The translations under genes and the position numbers were made by a program. The notes under the pieces are model-generated. The model did not search any database. It was not told where the DNA came from and saw only the letters and a program-made list of their open reading frames with translations. A DNA stretch of 64,000 bases from Chromatiaceae bacterium (GTDB lineage Bacteria; Pseudomonadota; Gammaproteobacteria; Chromatiales; Chromatiaceae). Positions 51,605 to 61,273 of the stretch are shown piece after piece (within the stretch, counting starts at the first letter, position 1; each line of letters begins with the position of its first letter). Location: the NCBI GenBank assembly GCA_024235215.1, contig JACKMU010000006.1, forward strand, positions 124,001 through 188,000, given 5' to 3'.

Positions 51605-54433
51605 GTGACCGACTATAAGAGTACTCTCAACCTACCCAATACCGGGTTCCCGATGAAGGCGAATCTTGCGCAGCGCGAACCTGAAATGCAAAAACACTGG
51701 GAGAGCATTGGCCTGTACCAGAAGATCCGTGAGGCATGCAGTGGAAGGCCAAGGTTTACTTTGCATGACGGCCCTCCCTACGCCAACGGTGAGATCCATA
51801 TTGGCCATGCAGTCAATAAAATCATCAAGGATTTCATTGTAAAGAGCCATACGCTGGATGGCTACGACGCACCTTACGTACCGGGGTGGGACTGCCATGG
51901 TCTGCCGATCGAACTGCAGGTCGAAAAGAAGGTGGGTAAGCCTGGCGCAAAGGTGACTGCAGCCGGATTCCGCCGTGCCTGCCGCGAGTACGCGGCTCAG
52001 CAGGTCGATAAACAGCGCGTCGATTTCAAACGGTTGGGAGTGTTTGGCGACTGGGACAGTCCCTATCTGACCATGGATTACCGGACTGAGGCGGATATCA
52101 TTCGCGCGCTCGGTAGAATCGTAGCGAACGGTCACGTGCACAAGGGGTATAAACCGGTGCACTGGTGCACCGACTGCGGATCGGCCTTGGCAGAAGCGGA
52201 GGTCGAATATAAGGACAAGGAGTCATTCACCATCGATGTCCGTTTTCCGGTGGTGGATCCAGAGGCGTTGATGGCGCGCTGTCATGCGATCCCCAATGGC
52301 CATGGTGAAGGTACGCTTTCGCTGGTGATCTGGACCACGACGCCCTGGACTTTGCCCGCCAATCAGGCGGTGGCGCTCAATCCGGGCCTGGAGTATGTGG
52401 TCGTTCAGGCGGAAGGTCCGCGCGGACGTGAACGTCTGATGCTGGCCGAAGGTCTGCTCAAGGATTCCATGGATCGCTGGGGCATATCACACTACCATGT
52501 GATCGCCTACGGACGAGGCGATGCCTTCGAGGGGTTGAAGCTGAAACACTGTTTCTATGACCGTGAGGTGCCGATAATTCTGGGCGAGCACGTCACCCTC
52601 GAAGCTGGTACCGGTGCCGTTCACACCGCACCTGGACATGGTCTTGAAGACTATATCGTCGGTCAGCGGTATGCGCTTCCGGTGGACAACCCGGTGGGTG
52701 GTGACGGCTGCTTCGTTGCTGGTACCAAGCTGTTCGAGGGGGAGCACGTCTTCACCGCAAACGAAAAGGTGATCGATGTACTCAAAGCTCACGGTGCGCT
52801 GCTGCAGGAGGCGCGTCTGTCGCATAGCTACCCTCACTGCTGGCGTCACAAGACGCCGATCATCTTTCGCGCTACACCGCAGTGGTTTATCGGTATGGAG
52901 CAGGCAGGGCTGCGCGCCATGGCGCTGCGGGAGATTGCCAAGACTGCGTTTACTCCTGATTGGGGGCGGGCGCGTATCGAAGGGATGGTTAAAAGCAGGC
53001 CCGACTGGTGTATTTCACGCCAGCGCACCTGGGGTGTTCCCATCGCGTTGTTCATCCATAAGGTCAGTGGAGATCTGCATCCGGATACGCCGCATCTGAT
53101 TGAGCAGGTAGCCAAGCGGGTGGAGCAAGCCGGCATTGAAGCCTGGTTTTCACTGGATGCCGAGGAGTTGCTGGGTGAGGATGCGACCCACTACGAAAAG
53201 GTGCCAGATACCTTGGACGTCTGGTTCGATTCGGGTGTGACCCACTTTTCGGTATTGAAACCTCATGCAGCGCTCGATTTTCCAGCCGACCTCTACCTGG
53301 AAGGTTCAGATCAGCACCGCGGTTGGTTTCAGTCCTCACTGCTGAGCGCGGTAGCAATCGATGGCTGCGCCCCGTACAAAGGGGTGCTGACGCACGGTTT
53401 CACCGTCGATGCCAAGGGGATGAAGATGTCAAAATCCCTGGGTAATGTGGTCAGTCCGCAGAGCGTCATGAAAAGTCTCGGTGCCGATATCATCCGGCTC
53501 TGGGTATCTGCCACCGACTACCGCGGTGAGATGAGTGTGTCCGACGAGATTCTGAAGCGTACTGCGGATGCCTACCGCCGGATTCGTAACACCTCGCGTT
53601 TTCTTCTGGCCAATCTCAACGGTTTCGACCCCCGCCTGAATCTGGTGGCACCGTCCGATATGATTGAGCTGGATCGCTGGGCGGTGGCGCGTGCGATGCA
53701 GTTGCAGACGGAGATTGTGGCAGCCTTCCGAGCTTATAATTTTCACCAGATTTTCCAGTCCATTCACAACTTCTGCGTGAACGAGATGGGCGGTTTCTAT
53801 CTCGACATCATCAAGGACAGGCAATACACCACTCAGGAGAACAGCCTAGCACGGCGCTCCTGTCAGACCGCGATGTACCACATCATTGAAGCAATGGTGC
53901 GCTGGCTGGCGCCGATTGTCAGTTTTACCGCCGACGAGATATGGCGCTATATCCCTGGTGAGCGGGGTGAGTCGGTTTTTCTGGAAACCTGGTATCAGGG
54001 CTTGTTCACCCTGGATGACGGTGACCGCTTCGACCGGCATTTCTGGAGCCGAATGATAGAAGTGCGGACCGCAGTTGGAAAGCAGCTGGAGCAGTTGCGT
54101 GTGGACGGCGTCATCGGTGCTTCGCTGGATGCCGAAGTCGATCTCTACTGCTCCCCCGAATGGTTACAGGCTTTACATCAGCTCGGATCCGAGTTGCGTT
54201 TCGTACTGATCACCTCAGCTGCCCGGGTGTATCCACTGGAACAGCGACCCGCTGAAGCTGTGGAAAGCGGGATTACCGGACTGGCTATTCTTGCAGTTCG
54301 GTCGGTACATACCAAATGCACACGTTGTTGGCATCATCACGAAGATGTCGGGAGCAACAGCGAATATCCGGATATCTGCGGTCGTTGTGTAGTGAACATC
54401 AGCACCGATGGCGAGATCCGGAAGTACGCCTGA
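51605..54433 (+). CDS. ileS: Isoleucyl-tRNA synthetase
   Basis: 942 residues. Class I synthetase with HIGH in NGEIHIGHA, the editing (CP1) domain around TWTTTPWTLPANQA-like sequence, KMSKS in KGMKMSKSLGNV, and a C-terminal zinc finger (CTRCW then CGRC). The length and zinc tail mark the bacterial IleS1 type, which is mupirocin-sensitive in E. coli. GTG start. Confidence 0.96.
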   Translation: MTDYKSTLNLPNTGFPMKANLAQREPEMQKHWESIGLYQKIREACSGRPRFTLHDGPPYANGEIHIGHAVNKIIKDFIVKSHTLDGYDAPYVPGWDCHGLPIELQVEKKVGKPGAKVTAAGFRRACREYAAQQVDKQRVDFKRLGVFGDWDSPYLTMDYRTEADIIRALGRIVANGHVHKGYKPVHWCTDCGSALAEAEVEYKDKESFTIDVRFPVVDPEALMARCHAIPNGHGEGTLSLVIWTTTPWTLPANQAVALNPGLEYVVVQAEGPRGRERLMLAEGLLKDSMDRWGISHYHVIAYGRGDAFEGLKLKHCFYDREVPIILGEHVTLEAGTGAVHTAPGHGLEDYIVGQRYALPVDNPVGGDGCFVAGTKLFEGEHVFTANEKVIDVLKAHGALLQEARLSHSYPHCWRHKTPIIFRATPQWFIGMEQAGLRAMALREIAKTAFTPDWGRARIEGMVKSRPDWCISRQRTWGVPIALFIHKVSGDLHPDTPHLIEQVAKRVEQAGIEAWFSLDAEELLGEDATHYEKVPDTLDVWFDSGVTHFSVLKPHAALDFPADLYLEGSDQHRGWFQSSLLSAVAIDGCAPYKGVLTHGFTVDAKGMKMSKSLGNVVSPQSVMKSLGADIIRLWVSATDYRGEMSVSDEILKRTADAYRRIRNTSRFLLANLNGFDPRLNLVAPSDMIELDRWAVARAMQLQTEIVAAFRAYNFHQIFQSIHNFCVNEMGGFYLDIIKDRQYTTQENSLARRSCQTAMYHIIEAMVRWLAPIVSFTADEIWRYIPGERGESVFLETWYQGLFTLDDGDRFDRHFWSRMIEVRTAVGKQLEQLRVDGVIGASLDAEVDLYCSPEWLQALHQLGSELRFVLITSAARVYPLEQRPAEAVESGITGLAILAVRSVHTKCTRCWHHHEDVGSNSEYPDICGRCVVNISTDGEIRKYA

Positions 54434-54451
54434 TCGATTGGAAAGCGGACT

Positions 54452-54925
54452 ATGCTACGCTGGTTATGGCTTTCACTGGTGGTCGTGATCATTGATCAAG
54501 TCAGCAAGCAGTTTGTGGAGTCGAGTCTGCTGGTTTTTGAGCAGGTACCAGTGCTGCCCTTTCTCAATTTGACGTTGGCCTACAATGAAGGGGCGGCTTT
54601 CAGTTTTCTCAGCGACCAAGCAGGCTGGCAGCGCTGGTTTTTCATCATCGTCGGGCTGGTGGTCACGTTGGTGCTGGTGGTCTGGATGGGCCGGTTGCGC
54701 GCTGACCAGAGACTCACCGCTACTGCCCTGAGTCTGGTGGCGGGTGGAGCGCTTGGCAACATCATCGACCGGTTGTTGCTCGGCCACGTGGTCGATTTCA
54801 TCGATCTCTACTATCAGGACTGGCATTGGCCGGCCTTCAATATCGCCGATTCCGCGATCACCCTGGGTGTGGTTTTGATGCTTGCAGAAACAGTGCGTGA
54901 AGAGCGCCAGCGCGAACCGCTGTGA
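54452..54925 (+). CDS. lspA: Lipoprotein signal peptidase
   Basis: 157 residues, four helices. Cleaves the signal of diacylglyceryl prolipoproteins. The catalytic Asp motifs are visible: VVDFIDLYYQDW and FNIADSAITLG; also LTLAYNEGAAFSFL and GGALGNIIDRLL. Directly behind ileS. In many relatives fkpB-ispH come next; here those are 37 kb away. Confidence 0.96.
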   Translation: MLRWLWLSLVVVIIDQVSKQFVESSLLVFEQVPVLPFLNLTLAYNEGAAFSFLSDQAGWQRWFFIIVGLVVTLVLVVWMGRLRADQRLTATALSLVAGGALGNIIDRLLLGHVVDFIDLYYQDWHWPAFNIADSAITLGVVLMLAETVREERQREPL

Positions 54926-55126
54926 GTCGTTGTCACAGGAAGACTCCCGCGTCGGGGCAGAGGAGACTGTTCGGTGTGTGCAGACGTCTGTCTGCTCAGT
55001 GCGCCACTGCTACCCGGGAGAGTAGGATGGTACAAACGCGCAAGTGGCGTACCCACCACACCATCGGGTGCTTAAAGTGGATGAGAAAACTAAAATGTAC
55101 AGCGGTCTTTGGGAGGTATTACCAGA

Positions 55127-55753
55127 ATGAGCGATGCGTTGAACTATCTGTTACAGGCCCGTCCAGAAGCAATGACGGCCTATTTCTCTTTTCTCAAAAA
55201 GTCAGAGACCCATCTGGATACGCGTACCCGTGATCTGATTTCAGTGATCACCAAGGTTGCGGTACAGACTGAAGGGGGGTTCCGCCAGTATCTGACGCGC
55301 GCGCTGCGCAATGGTGCATCGCCAAACGAGGTGATAGATGCGCTGTTGATGGCTTTTCCGGTACTCGGACTGGCTAAGATCGTCTGGGCCGCAGATATTC
55401 TGCTGGAAATGGATATTCCAGAGTTCCGCCCTGAGAATCTGAATGCGAAGCCGGGGTGGCATGATGTCACCTCTGTCGAAGCGGTGCCGCAGCGTGAGGC
55501 TGCCTATTTCGAAGTCGACGGACGACATCTGTTTACCTGGCGTGATGGTGACGAGATCACCGTTTATGACAGCCGTTGTCCGCACCAGGTGACCGACATT
55601 CCCCATTTGTCGCTAGAGGGAACGACGCTGACCTGTCCCAAGCACCAGTGGGCATTCGATATCGAGAGCGGCGCCTGCATTGCCAAGGGTAAAAGGCCAC
55701 TGAGACACTTTGAACACAAGATAGCCGACGGACGGCTGCTGGCTTACTGGTAG
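55127..55753 (+). CDS. CMD/AhpD-like domain fused to a Rieske 2Fe-2S domain
   Basis: 208 residues. The first 100 residues look like a carboxymuconolactone-decarboxylase/AhpD helical unit (DLISVITKVAVQTEGGFRQYL, GASPNEVIDALLMAFPVLG), but the CxxC of AhpD peroxidase-reductases is absent. The rest is a Rieske ferredoxin with C151-P-H153 and C170-PK-H173 spaced as in NirD/BphA3-type domains. The ATG has GGGAGG before it. No partner oxygenase or nitrite reductase is nearby. Role unknown; electron transfer with an oligomerising helical domain is a guess. Confidence 0.82.
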   Translation: MSDALNYLLQARPEAMTAYFSFLKKSETHLDTRTRDLISVITKVAVQTEGGFRQYLTRALRNGASPNEVIDALLMAFPVLGLAKIVWAADILLEMDIPEFRPENLNAKPGWHDVTSVEAVPQREAAYFEVDGRHLFTWRDGDEITVYDSRCPHQVTDIPHLSLEGTTLTCPKHQWAFDIESGACIAKGKRPLRHFEHKIADGRLLAYW

Positions 55754-55756
55754 CGG

Positions 55757-56308
55757 TCAACCCAGACCGGCCAAGTATCTCTCCCACGCAAAAGCGGGTC
55801 CCGGGTCGGTCTTCCGCCCCGGTGCAATATCGCTGTGGCCAGTAATACGCTCCCGGGTGATCGCTGGGTAATGCGTCATGATCTCTCTGGTCGACTGGAT
55901 TAAACGGTGATACTGCTGATCAGTGAATGGGGTGTGGTCGGTTCCTTCCAGTTCGATGCCGATTGAGAAGTCATTGCAGCGGCTGCGTCCCTGAAAGCAG
56001 GACTCGCCGGCGTGCCAGGCACGCTGGCAGAGCGGGACATACTGGATCAGTTCGCCATCACGGCGAATCAGCAGATGTGACGATACCCTGAGCTCCCAGA
56101 TTTCGGCAAAATAGGGGTGTGCACAGGGATCGAGCCGGTTGAGAAATAGATCGTCGACCCAGGGGCCGCCAAACTGGTCTGGTGGCAGGCTGATATTGTG
56201 AATAACCAGCAGGTCGATGGCACAGTTCGCAGGCCTGGCGTCCTGGTTTGGGGAGTGGCGCTGTCTGGCTTGCGCCAGCAGTACACCGCCACCACTCAGG
56301 GCGGTCAC
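55757..56308 (-). CDS. ampD: 1,6-anhydro-N-acetylmuramyl-L-alanine amidase AmpD
   Basis: 183 residues. Cytoplasmic zinc amidase that removes the peptide in cell-wall recycling. Zinc ligands at H37 (VIHNISLPP), H158 and D168 (TGHSDIAPGRKTDPG); also SIGIELEGTD. Length as in E. coli AmpD. Its start overlaps the CBS-protein stop by four bases, making it the last gene of a five-gene minus-strand operon, an odd partner for the transporter genes upstream. Confidence 0.94.
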   Translation of the reverse strand: MTALSGGGVLLAQARQRHSPNQDARPANCAIDLLVIHNISLPPDQFGGPWVDDLFLNRLDPCAHPYFAEIWELRVSSHLLIRRDGELIQYVPLCQRAWHAGESCFQGRSRCNDFSIGIELEGTDHTPFTDQQYHRLIQSTREIMTHYPAITRERITGHSDIAPGRKTDPGPAFAWERYLAGLG

Positions 56309-56706
56309 TGTCGGCGCAGACCCTTTAGTGTCATGTCGGTAAAACTGACAATGCCGACGATATTGCCGTTGTCCACGACCGGAGCACGCGACAGATTGAA
56401 GCGGGTAAAGAGGCGCGCGCAGTAGCGGATATCCATGTCGGGGTCTACGGTGATCACCGGTTTCGACATGATTTCGTAGATATTGGTACGGCTCGGGGAT
56501 TTGTCTTTGGCCAGCACCTGACGTGCGATGTCGGAAAGCATCACCAGCCCGTACTCGTCATTCTCATTGCGTTTTTTCACCACCAGGCACTTGGTTTCGA
56601 CATGGCTCATCTGGTTGAGGGCATCCTCTACCGTGGCTATGCCGTCAACCATATCGAATTTGGTTTTCATGATGTCCCGGACACGGACTGTCTTGTCCTC
56701 ACTCAC
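56305..56706 (-). CDS. Two-CBS-domain protein
   Basis: 133 residues formed by a pair of CBS motifs (a Bateman module), first around VRDIMKTKFDMVDGIATVEDA, read in halves, second around IMSKPVITVDPDMDIRYCARLF. Such modules bind adenine nucleotides and gate partner proteins. No effector domain is attached. It overlaps the PII-like gene upstream and ampD downstream by four bases each, so it probably regulates the DUF1538 pair in trans. Confidence 0.88.
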   Translation of the reverse strand: MSEDKTVRVRDIMKTKFDMVDGIATVEDALNQMSHVETKCLVVKKRNENDEYGLVMLSDIARQVLAKDKSPSRTNIYEIMSKPVITVDPDMDIRYCARLFTRFNLSRAPVVDNGNIVGIVSFTDMTLKGLRRQ

Positions 56707-57053
56707 AACTCATCCTCCACTACACTGGTTAAGCGTTTAATCTGGTGAGAGACACCCACCGCATCTTCGACATCGATCTGAAAAGCTATGCCGGAGCCTG
56801 GTGTGTCATCGAATTCACCTACGGTACTGATTGTTTCCAGGATGGTACGGCTCAGATGCTCCTCGACCAATAGCAGCACCATATCTCTTTGCGTCTCGAG
56901 ATTGAGACCGAAGAAGGTTTTACTCTTCTCCACCCCCTCCCCCCGGGCCTGGCTGATGACCGTGGAACCGGTGGCACCGGCATCGCGCGCTGCATCCAGA
57001 ATAACGTCAGTCTTACTATCCTCGGTCAATGCGATGATCAATTTGAAATGCAC
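56703..57053 (-). CDS. PII-like signalling protein
   Basis: 116 residues of ferredoxin-like fold resembling PII: MHFKLIIALTEDSKTD, AARDAGATGSTVI, then VEEHLSRTILETISTVGEF and GIAFQIDVEDAVGV. The region where the T-loop uridylylated Tyr51 should lie (FFGLNLET) has none, so it is a PII-like protein, not GlnB/GlnK. These often bind nucleotides or bicarbonate-related signals for adjacent transporters. It sits between the two DUF1538 genes and the CBS gene. Confidence 0.85.
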   Translation of the reverse strand: MHFKLIIALTEDSKTDVILDAARDAGATGSTVISQARGEGVEKSKTFFGLNLETQRDMVLLLVEEHLSRTILETISTVGEFDDTPGSGIAFQIDVEDAVGVSHQIKRLTSVVEDEL

Positions 57054-57055
57054 GG

Positions 57056-57844
57056 CTAACTCCTCACGTTTTCCGAACGGGATCGTTTATCCCGCTGAGC
57101 ACGCCATTCACTGAGTTGTGCGTATCCCATCACGCTCATGATAGGAAACAGGCTGGCAAAGGCGATCAGGCCGAAGCCGTCCAACAGTGGATTGCGACCG
57201 GGTATGTTGCTGGCAAGGCCAAGCCCCAGTGCAGCGACCAGGGGAACTGTCACTGTCGAGGTGGTGACACCGCCCGAATCATAGGCCAGCGCGATGATGC
57301 TCTTCGGACAGTAAAGTGTCTGAATCACCACTAATACATAGCCGACAATGATGTAGTAGTGCAACGGCGTTCCGGTGACGATCCGGTAGGCGCCCAGACT
57401 GATGCCTACGGCGACGCCTATGGCAACAGCGATACGTAGACCCCAGGTGCCGATGGCACCGCCCGAAACCTGATTGGCCTTGATTGCGACTGCGATCAGC
57501 GAGGGTTCGGCAATCGTAGTGGAAAAACCGATGGCAAAGGCGAAGACGTAGACCCAGAGGTAGTTACTCCAGTTGCCGAGGCTATCTTCGGTGATGCCGA
57601 GAAAGTCGGATGCGGTGAGCTGTTCCGCCATCAGCTTGCCAAGGGGGAAGAGCGCCTGCTCCAGCCCTTCGAGAAAGAAGGCCAGGCCGAGCAGCACGAA
57701 TACGAAACCGATCAGGATCTGCCGCAGATTGAGGATCCGTTTTCTGAGGATGGCCAGCTGGAAAAAGAACAGGATGATGGCTATCGGCAGCACATCATGC
57801 AGGGTGCTGAGAAGAGATTCAAAGAAGTGGCTGAGATAGGACAT
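57056..57844 (-). CDS. DUF1538 membrane protein (second of pair)
   Basis: 262 residues, about seven helices. Conserved core: FSTTIAEPSLIAVA, then DSGGVTTSTVTVPLVAALG and GRNPLLDGFGLIAFASLFP. The same blocks occur in the preceding gene (IAEP versus VAEP, GVTTST in both). DUF1538 proteins often contain two such halves in one chain; here they are two genes. Function is not established; a small-solute or ion transporter is a reasonable inference from topology and PII-like partner. Confidence 0.82.
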   Translation of the reverse strand: MSYLSHFFESLLSTLHDVLPIAIILFFFQLAILRKRILNLRQILIGFVFVLLGLAFFLEGLEQALFPLGKLMAEQLTASDFLGITEDSLGNWSNYLWVYVFAFAIGFSTTIAEPSLIAVAIKANQVSGGAIGTWGLRIAVAIGVAVGISLGAYRIVTGTPLHYYIIVGYVLVVIQTLYCPKSIIALAYDSGGVTTSTVTVPLVAALGLGLASNIPGRNPLLDGFGLIAFASLFPIMSVMGYAQLSEWRAQRDKRSRSENVRS

Positions 57845-57847
57845 CAG

Positions 57848-58582
57848 TTAAAGCATTATTCCGTAGCCCATGACGAAGATCATCGGCGTCAACGATGCAA
57901 ATGCGATCAAGCCAAATCCGTCGGTCAACGGGTTGCGTCCCTGGATACTGCTTGCGAGTCCCACGCCCAGCGCTGTCACCAGGGGTACCGTAATGGTGGA
58001 GGTGGTGACGCCACCGGAATCGTAGGCGATACCGATGATTTCCGGTGGTGCGAAAAAGGTCATGATCACTACGCCGATGTAACCACCGACGATCAGGAAT
58101 TGCAGGGGCCACCCCTTGATGATGCGGAGCACGCCGATGACAATGGCTGCACCTACCGAGAGTGCAACAGTCAGCCGCAAGCCGTCGGCATAACTCTCTC
58201 TTGCCGGGTCCGTGTTTTCTATCATGCCGCCGGTGGCGGCGACTTTCGCTGCTTCGTCGGCAACCGCGATCAACGCGGGTTCCGCTACCGTGGTGCCGAA
58301 ACCCAATGCAAACGCAAACGCCAGCAACCAGAACAGGCTTCCCTTGCGGGCGAAATCATGCGCCATCGATTCGCCGATTGGGAACAGACCGACTTTCAAG
58401 CCATGGATGAAAAGCGTCAGACCCAGTACCACCAGTACGGTGCCGATCAGCAGTCCACCCAGATCGGGAATGGGTTGGCGCAGGATGACCAACTGAAAAA
58501 AGCCGATGACCGCGATGATGGGTGCCAGGTCGCGGACACTTTCGAGCATTGATTTAAACAGAAGGATAAGAAGTTTGTTCAC
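57848..58582 (-). CDS. DUF1538 membrane protein (first of pair)
   Basis: 244 residues, about seven helices. Blocks GFGTTVAEPALIAVADEA, YDSGGVTTSTITVPLVTALG and NPLTDGFGLIAFASL parallel those of the next gene. GTG start. First gene of the operon DUF1538-DUF1538-PII-like-CBS-ampD, in which all spacings are four bases or overlap. The upstream 280 bases are divergent to a DUF1631 gene. Confidence 0.82.
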   Translation of the reverse strand: MNKLLILLFKSMLESVRDLAPIIAVIGFFQLVILRQPIPDLGGLLIGTVLVVLGLTLFIHGLKVGLFPIGESMAHDFARKGSLFWLLAFAFALGFGTTVAEPALIAVADEAAKVAATGGMIENTDPARESYADGLRLTVALSVGAAIVIGVLRIIKGWPLQFLIVGGYIGVVIMTFFAPPEIIGIAYDSGGVTTSTITVPLVTALGVGLASSIQGRNPLTDGFGLIAFASLTPMIFVMGYGIML

Positions 58583-58861
58583 GGAGCGAACATTACACTA
58601 GTTGTCGTTAATGTAGTAGCCCCTCTCAGCGCCGGAACGTGCCGCTGAGAGTGTGCTTTGGGGGCTGTCTCCAGCGCTTCATTTACGCATGGCAAGTGCG
58701 GATTTGGGGTGTCATCAACAAGCTCTGTTAACCCTATCACATTTATTCTTTATTCATTCCAAGTCGAGGTAAAGATATTGCTTTGGTATGCCGCAACAGA
58801 GTCAGGACTATTGCGTAACCAGCAATCCGGCTAATCTCCCACGTCCGAACCAGGTGTACCT

Positions 58862-61129
58862 ATGAGCTTCCAGAATAATGTTCTCAGTTTCGATACCAGC
58901 CGTTCCGCCGCAGTTTCGCTCGGACCCAAGGTAGAGCATCGCGCTGCCATTGATAGCTGTCGGCAGGTGGTGCGGATACAGATTCCGAAGCTGCTGGGCG
59001 GGATGTTCGAGAATCTCGACGATGCCCTCTACGATCTGGCAGACAAGGCGGAGAGCAATATACGGCAGAACGCATTCTTTGACGCGATGCGCGAGATTCG
59101 CAAAGACCGCGCGCGCATCGAAGCGGGATTCGGTCAGCGAGTGGCGGCGGACTTTGATCTATTCTGGAGTGGTGGTGTCGCGCCGAACAGAAAAAGAGGG
59201 GGGAGTGACCAGTCCGAGGAGGACCTCTCTCTGTTGGGCGAAGATGATCTGGAAGAGGGTCTCGCCATCAGCAACATGACGTCACGAGGTGAAAATCGTC
59301 ACTACCGTGCTCTCTACGCACTGAATCAGAGATTTGGCCATATGCTGGGTGGCGTGGAGTTGGACACCAAGGAGAATCCACTCTCGCCTGGGGCCATCTG
59401 TGAAGCTTTTCACCAGATGTTCAAGGAGATGGATGTAGATATTCCGGTAAAACTGGTGGTGTACAAGCAGTTTCAGATCCAGGTCATCGATCTGTTGGGC
59501 GGGTTTTACGATGAATTGAACAGCTTGCTCACCGAAGCGGGCGTGTTGCCCAAACTCACCCAGAAGATAAGGCGCTCACGCCATTATCCGACGGGCGGAG
59601 GTAACGCGCCGGCGCTTAGAGAGAACAGGGAGGAGGCGGTAGCTTCCAAAGCAGAGGAAAGTGAGCTGCAGACAGAGCTTTTCTCCTCCTTGAAACAGAT
59701 GTTGAGCGAAAAAAGGCTGGGCTCCTCATCCGCTCACCTCAGCAGCGCGCCACTCCCGGTTATTGGCACCAATGAGATGCTGCACGCGTTATCGGCACTG
59801 CAGCAGGCGGAAATCCCTGTCGCACCGCAGGTTGTCGACGGGATACCGGGCAGCCTGGATATGCGTGCAAATCTGTTCCAGGTGATGGGCCTTGCCAAGG
59901 GTGAGGCGGCGGACAAGAAGATCAGCGGCAGTGACGAAGATGCGATCGACGTTATCGCCATGTTGTTCGAGTTTATTCTCGAAGATAAAAATCTTCCGGA
60001 TGCGATGAAAGCTTTGCTAGCCAGATTGCAGATTCCGATGTTGAAGGTGGCTATCCTGGATAGAACCTTTTTTCACAGTAAAGCCCACCCGGCACGGCGG
60101 TTGCTCAACGCCATGGCCAGCGCGGCGGTGGGCTGGTCGGAGCAGTCCGGGAGAAGCGATGGTGGACTCTATGGGAAGATGGAGCGCATCGTCGAACGGA
60201 TACTGAACGATTTTGACAAGGATATTGAGCTTTTCACCCGACTTTTCGATGAATTCAATGACTTCATTCAACGTGAAGAGCAGGGCTCCAGGTTGGCCGA
60301 ACAGAGAGTCGCGCAGGTGACCCATGGCAAGGAGCAGCTCAACGCTGCGAGGCATCGAGTGTTCGAGGAGATCAACAACAGATTGTTTGGAAACGACTGG
60401 ATACCCTCTCCCGTAGTGACATTGATCAAGGATGGGTGGCGCGATGTGTTGCTGCTGCTGATACTGCGCAAGGGAGAGGAGAGCGACGAGTGGCGCAATG
60501 CTTTGGGGTTGATGGACAAGCTATTGAGAAGTGTACGGCCCCATCCGGACAGCCGCCGACGCCAGGAGCTTCTCGACGAGATACCGCCGCTGTTGAAGGG
60601 ACTCCGGACGGGATTGAAGGAGATCTCCTACGACCAGCACAAGATGGCGCGCGTATTCAAAGAGCTGCAGGCATGCCATCTCAAATGTCTCAAGGGCGAG
60701 GCACCCGGGCAGGATATGGTGCAATCTGCAGCTGCTGCACCCGGACAAAGCACCGCAACAACAACAGAGGTGCAGCACTCTGCGCAGCCGGAGAATGACG
60801 CGCCGACCAGGCAAGAAGTGACGGATCAGGTGATGCGGGATGAGCATCAGGCGTTGGCCGAAAGCATGCCGGTGGGCACCTGGCTGGAGATCCAGGATGG
60901 TAACGGTATAAAATTCCGTGCCAAACTCTCCTGGCGCAGCACGGTCTCCGGTACCTGTCTGTTCGTCAACAGGAAGGGGATGAAGGTGGTTGAGATCCCG
61001 TTGGCCGGGTTTGCTTCCTGGTTGCGTACTGGCAAAGCAGAGTTGCTGGATGGTGGTACTGTTCCATTAATGGACCGTGCACTGCAAGCGATGGTGGATG
61101 TGCTGCAAAAGACCGAAACAGCGGATTGA
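58862..61129 (+). CDS. DUF1631 family protein
   Basis: 755 residues, mostly helical with several charged low-complexity linkers. I recognise the DUF1631 family from the N-terminal CRQVVRIQIPKLLGGMFE-like segment with DALYDLADKAESN, and the C-terminal PilZ-like ending (WLEIQDGNGIKFRAKLSWR, GTCLFVNRKGMKVVEI). The C-terminal part suggests a PilZ-related c-di-GMP binding fold, though the RxxxR motif is not clear here. Function unknown. Confidence 0.82.
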   Translation: MSFQNNVLSFDTSRSAAVSLGPKVEHRAAIDSCRQVVRIQIPKLLGGMFENLDDALYDLADKAESNIRQNAFFDAMREIRKDRARIEAGFGQRVAADFDLFWSGGVAPNRKRGGSDQSEEDLSLLGEDDLEEGLAISNMTSRGENRHYRALYALNQRFGHMLGGVELDTKENPLSPGAICEAFHQMFKEMDVDIPVKLVVYKQFQIQVIDLLGGFYDELNSLLTEAGVLPKLTQKIRRSRHYPTGGGNAPALRENREEAVASKAEESELQTELFSSLKQMLSEKRLGSSSAHLSSAPLPVIGTNEMLHALSALQQAEIPVAPQVVDGIPGSLDMRANLFQVMGLAKGEAADKKISGSDEDAIDVIAMLFEFILEDKNLPDAMKALLARLQIPMLKVAILDRTFFHSKAHPARRLLNAMASAAVGWSEQSGRSDGGLYGKMERIVERILNDFDKDIELFTRLFDEFNDFIQREEQGSRLAEQRVAQVTHGKEQLNAARHRVFEEINNRLFGNDWIPSPVVTLIKDGWRDVLLLLILRKGEESDEWRNALGLMDKLLRSVRPHPDSRRRQELLDEIPPLLKGLRTGLKEISYDQHKMARVFKELQACHLKCLKGEAPGQDMVQSAAAAPGQSTATTTEVQHSAQPENDAPTRQEVTDQVMRDEHQALAESMPVGTWLEIQDGNGIKFRAKLSWRSTVSGTCLFVNRKGMKVVEIPLAGFASWLRTGKAELLDGGTVPLMDRALQAMVDVLQKTETAD

Positions 61130-61273
61130 TGACGCTGCTTCCCTCAACATGAGCACTGCCCTGCAGGTCATTCTCCGCCGGGACTGGCTCGATCCAATCT
61201 AACTGATGCTGCTGGAGGTGGCCGCCAGCTTCGCTTACAATGCGCCTCGATCTGATGATTCTGTGAGGTGCTT

